Source: Pterobdella sp. o SKG-2022
Taxonomy: Eukaryota > Annelida > Clitellata > Hirudinida > Piscicolidae
DNA: 64,000 nucleotides
Direction: 5' to 3'
NCBI GenBank assembly: GCA_964035795.1
Contig: OZ038320.1
Location: 10,824,118 to 10,888,117, forward strand
Shown here: in pieces, positions 61,208-64,000 of the stretch
How positions within the stretch are numbered: position 1 is the first letter of the stretch
How the letters are laid out: each line of letters starts with the position of its first letter
Program-made: the position numbers and the translations under genes
Notes under the pieces: generated by a model
Seen by the model: the letters and a program-made list of their open reading frames with translations, nothing else
The model's database searches: none
Told to the model about the DNA's origin: nothing

Positions 61208-61562
61208 CTATATTTTCGACAATAAAAACTAAAAAATGAATATTCATTTTTATTTGTGTAGATATCACAATATTGAAAATAAGAATTTTTAAAGATAAGT
61301 TATCTAGAAGCATTGCAGTTTAAACTGAGAACAAATATAGTGAACCAATTATTAACTTTGTTATAACAAACACACTATAATAGGACACTGCTCCATTTGG
61401 AAAAATAATCATTAAATAAGGTATAATAAACGATGAAAATCATGCGTAAGTAATGCAAAATCTTATTCAGTTGACAAATTATTATATGCACCCACACTAT
61501 ATGCTGGCGCTATATAAATGGAATTTATTTTACTGGATTAATTTCAAATTTTTATATGAAGT
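61208..61562. other. Convergent 3' spacer MPHOSPH6 / unknown gene
   Basis: 355 bp, A+T-rich, between two converging reading frames; AATAAA at 61222 suits the MPHOSPH6 3' end. Nothing else is seen. Confidence 0.45.
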
Positions 61563-62927
61563 TTAAATCATATTTTTGTTTTCCTTAGAAATATGCTTAC
61601 GAGAACTTTGGAAGTTATGATAATGGTAACTAGATTTCGAATCGCCATCCATTGTGTCTACATTTCTCTTGACGGCACTCAGTTTGTTTTTCTTGTCCAT
61701 AAGCAAAAAAGGACTATTTTCGAGCAAACTGGAACACCTGTCAGATTTCTTTACATTGCAGCACTCACTCCTGCTGTTCTCATTGTGTAAACCTTCAAAC
61801 TTCTTCAAGTGGTTTCTCACAATATTATCTTTCTTTACTGAATGATTATTATTGATTTTCTCACTATATTGTAAATCGTTGTTGCCAGAAAGGTTTTCGA
61901 TAATTTGATCACAGTTGAGAAGACTTTTAGTAGACGAGTTGCTTTTAATTGAACAAGATTCAAAATGAAGTTCGTCAAGCTGTTCATTGAAGGATTTTAT
62001 GTGCGACTCTGCAGGGAAATACTCGTCTAAAAGTTTTTTTGTTTGTGTTCTAACATCATCTTCATCGGGATTGAAAGGCATATCATGACAAACATCATCA
62101 TCAATGTTATTATTGCAACCAGTAACAGATACAGCACTTTTTTGATCGTTTTCATAATCCAAATCGGTGTTTTGGGGTTTCCAATCGTAATTATTTTCTT
62201 TATTATTATCTTCAATATATTTTGCACCTAAAACATTATCTAAATTTTTTAAAGTGAACACATTTCGATAAGATTCATTGAAATTCGGTTTTTTAGTTTT
62301 TTGATGTTTTGCGCTGTTTTTGTGACTTTTATTTTTGACATTTGAATTTGATACATTTTTCTTCTTTTTACGCAATTTTTCGTGTGAACTTTTGTCCTTT
62401 TCGAATTCTAAAGATTTTTGAAAGGTGTCAGAAGTTTTAGAAATGATGATGTTATTATTGACGGCTTTCTTATGATGATCGGCCGACTTTTTGACATTGA
62501 TTTTTTTTCGACAAGTCTCAGTTTTGCTTGCTTCCGTTTGAACGGAAGTTTCCTCATGGACGTGCTTAGCATTGTCAACAAGCTTTATTTTCCTATAAGG
62601 AGTTCTTGGTACTTTTATTGTCGCCTGTGAAATGTTATATTTTGATTTCAAGGTTTCATCATCACGATGCCCCTTTCTTATTGATTTCTTAAAGGCAACG
62701 GTTGGCTGGTTTATTTCTGTTATTTTATGTCTATTATCTATATGACTTTTAATAACATTTCTTTTTTTGGTTGAAGATCCTTTATTATTTTTTTTGGTAT
62801 TATTATTATCATCAAAGATGTTTTCAAAAGATTCCGACAAAGTGAGGTTTGCGGCAGCGGAAAGATCTGTCACTTCATCTGGTATGCCTCCCGCGTTGAA
62901 TGCCTGGTGGTTGTTGAGTAATTTCAT
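61563..62927 (-). CDS. Unrecognised 454-aa Lys/Asn/Ser-rich protein, intronless
   Basis: A single open frame of 454 codons starting MKLLNNHQAFNAGGIPDEVT, much longer than chance in this A+T-rich sequence. The N-terminus DEVTDLSAAANLTLSESFEN looks like a conserved short motif (acidic, helix-prone). The rest is rich in Lys, Asn, Ser and Asp with few hydrophobic residues (SHEKLRKKKKNVSNSNVKNK), so mostly disordered and basic, probably nuclear or centrosomal. Two further blocks stand out: PRTPYRKIKLVDN and TKKLLDEYFPAESHIKSFNE. No enzyme or DNA-binding fold is visible. An in-frame stop lies seven codons upstream of the ATG, which supports this start. No name can be given. Confidence 0.65.
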   Translation of the reverse strand: MKLLNNHQAFNAGGIPDEVTDLSAAANLTLSESFENIFDDNNNTKKNNKGSSTKKRNVIKSHIDNRHKITEINQPTVAFKKSIRKGHRDDETLKSKYNISQATIKVPRTPYRKIKLVDNAKHVHEETSVQTEASKTETCRKKINVKKSADHHKKAVNNNIIISKTSDTFQKSLEFEKDKSSHEKLRKKKKNVSNSNVKNKSHKNSAKHQKTKKPNFNESYRNVFTLKNLDNVLGAKYIEDNNKENNYDWKPQNTDLDYENDQKSAVSVTGCNNNIDDDVCHDMPFNPDEDDVRTQTKKLLDEYFPAESHIKSFNEQLDELHFESCSIKSNSSTKSLLNCDQIIENLSGNNDLQYSEKINNNHSVKKDNIVRNHLKKFEGLHNENSRSECCNVKKSDRCSSLLENSPFLLMDKKNKLSAVKRNVDTMDGDSKSSYHYHNFQSSRKHISKENKNMI

Positions 62928-63171
62928 GAAGCTTAAAATCGCATCTTAAATCAGCTATACTTTAAATAATAAATAAATTAGTCATACGATAATGTTAATT
63001 ATTTGATTAACCTAATTAGATTATAACTTTTTAGAGACATCTTAATGTACTTTTAAGCAATATCAATAATCGTTAACGTCGATATAACGAGAAAAGTTTT
63101 GGTACACTTATTAGCAAAAAAAGTTAGAATTTCCGGTAAGTATAGCCTTACCATAATACGTTAGCAACTTA

Positions 63172-63262
63172 TAATTAGATTATACTGCTGTACACGTCCC
63201 AGTAACTGGGGTTGACAGCAGTTGGCCTACATTATCGATACTACAATAGTCTGCGATTAGAA
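63172..63262 (-). repeat. Dispersed short repeat, copy C
   Basis: Inverted relative to copy B at 55300-55385; on the minus strand it reads TAGTATCGATAATGTAGGCC, CTGCTGTCAACCCCAGTTAC, GTGTACAGCAGTATAATCTA. It lies in the 5' flank of the 454-codon gene. Confidence 0.6.
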
Positions 63263-63456
63263 AAATTGGATGACTTGGAAATATTCATTTTTCTATGCCA
63301 TTGTTATACCAAGTAATTAATTTTTAAAGTTGAATTCAATAACGAAATATCTTTTTGTTCAAAAGTTATTTCCTAAATCAAGAGTTTGCGACTTTTTGTG
63401 AGCTTTACAATGAGAAGAATTAAAAAAAATGCATTTGAATGTTTCTTTTAATTACA

Positions 63457-64000
63457 TTAGTAGAAATAATAATAAACCTCTGAATGATCATACTGGGCAA
63501 TTTCGTGATAACCTTCATTTGCATTCGCTTCATTTTCACTATCTTGAATCCCATCACCCTTAGTGGGATCATCGATACAAGGGTAACTTGCATGAGACAC
63601 CTCTAAATAGTTACAAGGTTTCTTGTTGTTGTGTTTGAATGGGGAATTAATGAAACCACCCATACACCCACCATCCCTCTCTTTCTCTTCATCTTCTTCA
63701 ACTATTTTATCAATGTTCTGAAAGTAAAAAAAAATTGAGTTTTTTAAAAATGCAAAGATATTATTTTCAATTCAAAAATGACATTTAAATAAAATTGAAG
63801 TAAGGAAACAAACTGATTCTTTGCCACGCCTCCAATACCCCAATAATCCTTCCTTCATCCTCATAGGTTGCTGAGCACTGCTGCGTTTACGTAATGTGCT
63901 CCTATTGGCTCTCACTTTTCTGTTAGCAAAAACAAGTTTTCTTTTAATTAAATTTTTACGAACACCACTCAAACCATGTTTTTCAACATGATTCAGGAGC
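63457..64000 (-). CDS. Unrecognised gene, C-terminal part, cut by window edge
   Basis: Two exons: 63814-64000 (open to the window end) and 63457-63717, joined in phase 0 (RRGKES | NIDKIVEEDEEKERDG). The first piece is very basic (VRKNLIKRKLVFANRKVRAN, STLRKRSS), the second acidic with Gly and Pro (GGFINSPFKHNNKKPCNYLE, DGIQDSENEANANEGYHEIA), ending SEVYYYFY. No family was recognised. The short C-terminus after a possible donor at 63475 (GAG|GTTTAT) means a further exon is possible instead of this stop. Confidence 0.5.

Noticed and set aside
61593..62949. Several plus-strand frames of 60-70 codons
   Set aside because: Short antisense shadows of the 454-codon minus-strand gene.

Overview
This window is nuclear DNA from an invertebrate animal. 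It is strongly A+T-rich, genes are split into many short exons with GT/AG introns, and transposons fill introns and gaps. Exon chains rebuilt by hand give near full-length orthologues of deeply conserved animal genes: WIP/verprolin, MORC2, NDUFA2, ACOT13/THEM2 (two loci), WDR74, DAP3/mRpS29, ATMIN/ASCIZ and MPHOSPH6. The last two exons of DNAJC3 are also present. A two-domain R-type lectin resembles earthworm EW29-type lectins. The retained ancestral-looking introns and the LINE/hAT/piggyBac mix suit a cnidarian such as a hydrozoan, or a lophotrochozoan, but I cannot assign a species.

Layout. 0.1-4.6 kb: WIP (+), with LINE tails in intron 2. 5.9-16.2 kb: MORC2 (-), 28 exons, divergent from NDUFA2 (+, 16.5-17.0 kb) across 343 bp. 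17.3-21.0 kb: R-type lectin (-). 21.6-25.9 kb: an ACOT13-like thioesterase (+) preceded by two extra copies of its first exon. 26.6-29.0 kb: decayed LINE copy 1. 30.8-32.9 kb: a 2.1-kb element with about 300-bp terminal inverted repeats and an 8-bp target duplication. 33.0-33.5 kb: a second ACOT13-like gene that lacks the first intron. 34.1-34.6 kb: an inverted-repeat (MITE-like) remnant. 35.1-41.0 kb: LINE copy 2, a CR1/L2-like LINE, and an internally deleted inverted LINE copy 3. 41.4-44.4 kb: WDR74 (-), 13 exons. 44.7-45.0 kb: hAT-like MITE. 45.2-47.5 kb: orphan DNAJC3 3' exons with a LINE in their intron. 47.8-48.2 kb: small intronless gene (-) with SILK and RVxF phosphatase-docking motifs. 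49.0-51.2 kb: piggyBac element between TTAA sites. 51.7-57.2 kb: DAP3 and ATMIN (+), only 95 bp apart. 58.5-61.2 kb: MPHOSPH6 (+) with a LINE in intron 4. 61.6-64.0 kb: two unrecognised genes (-), the second cut by the window edge.

The genes do not form one pathway; they cover actin regulation, chromatin silencing, respiratory complex I, lipid thioester hydrolysis, ribosome biogenesis, mitochondrial translation, LC8/DNA-damage transcription and RNA-exosome function. The points of most interest are repeated thioesterase first exons, intron loss plus an active-site Asn-to-Asp change in the second thioesterase, the possible new PP1 regulator, the orphan DNAJC3 tail, the compact DAP3-ATMIN pair, and several nested or internally deleted transposons with readable boundaries. 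Exon joins were checked by reading frame, splice consensus and remembered family sequences, not by transcripts.
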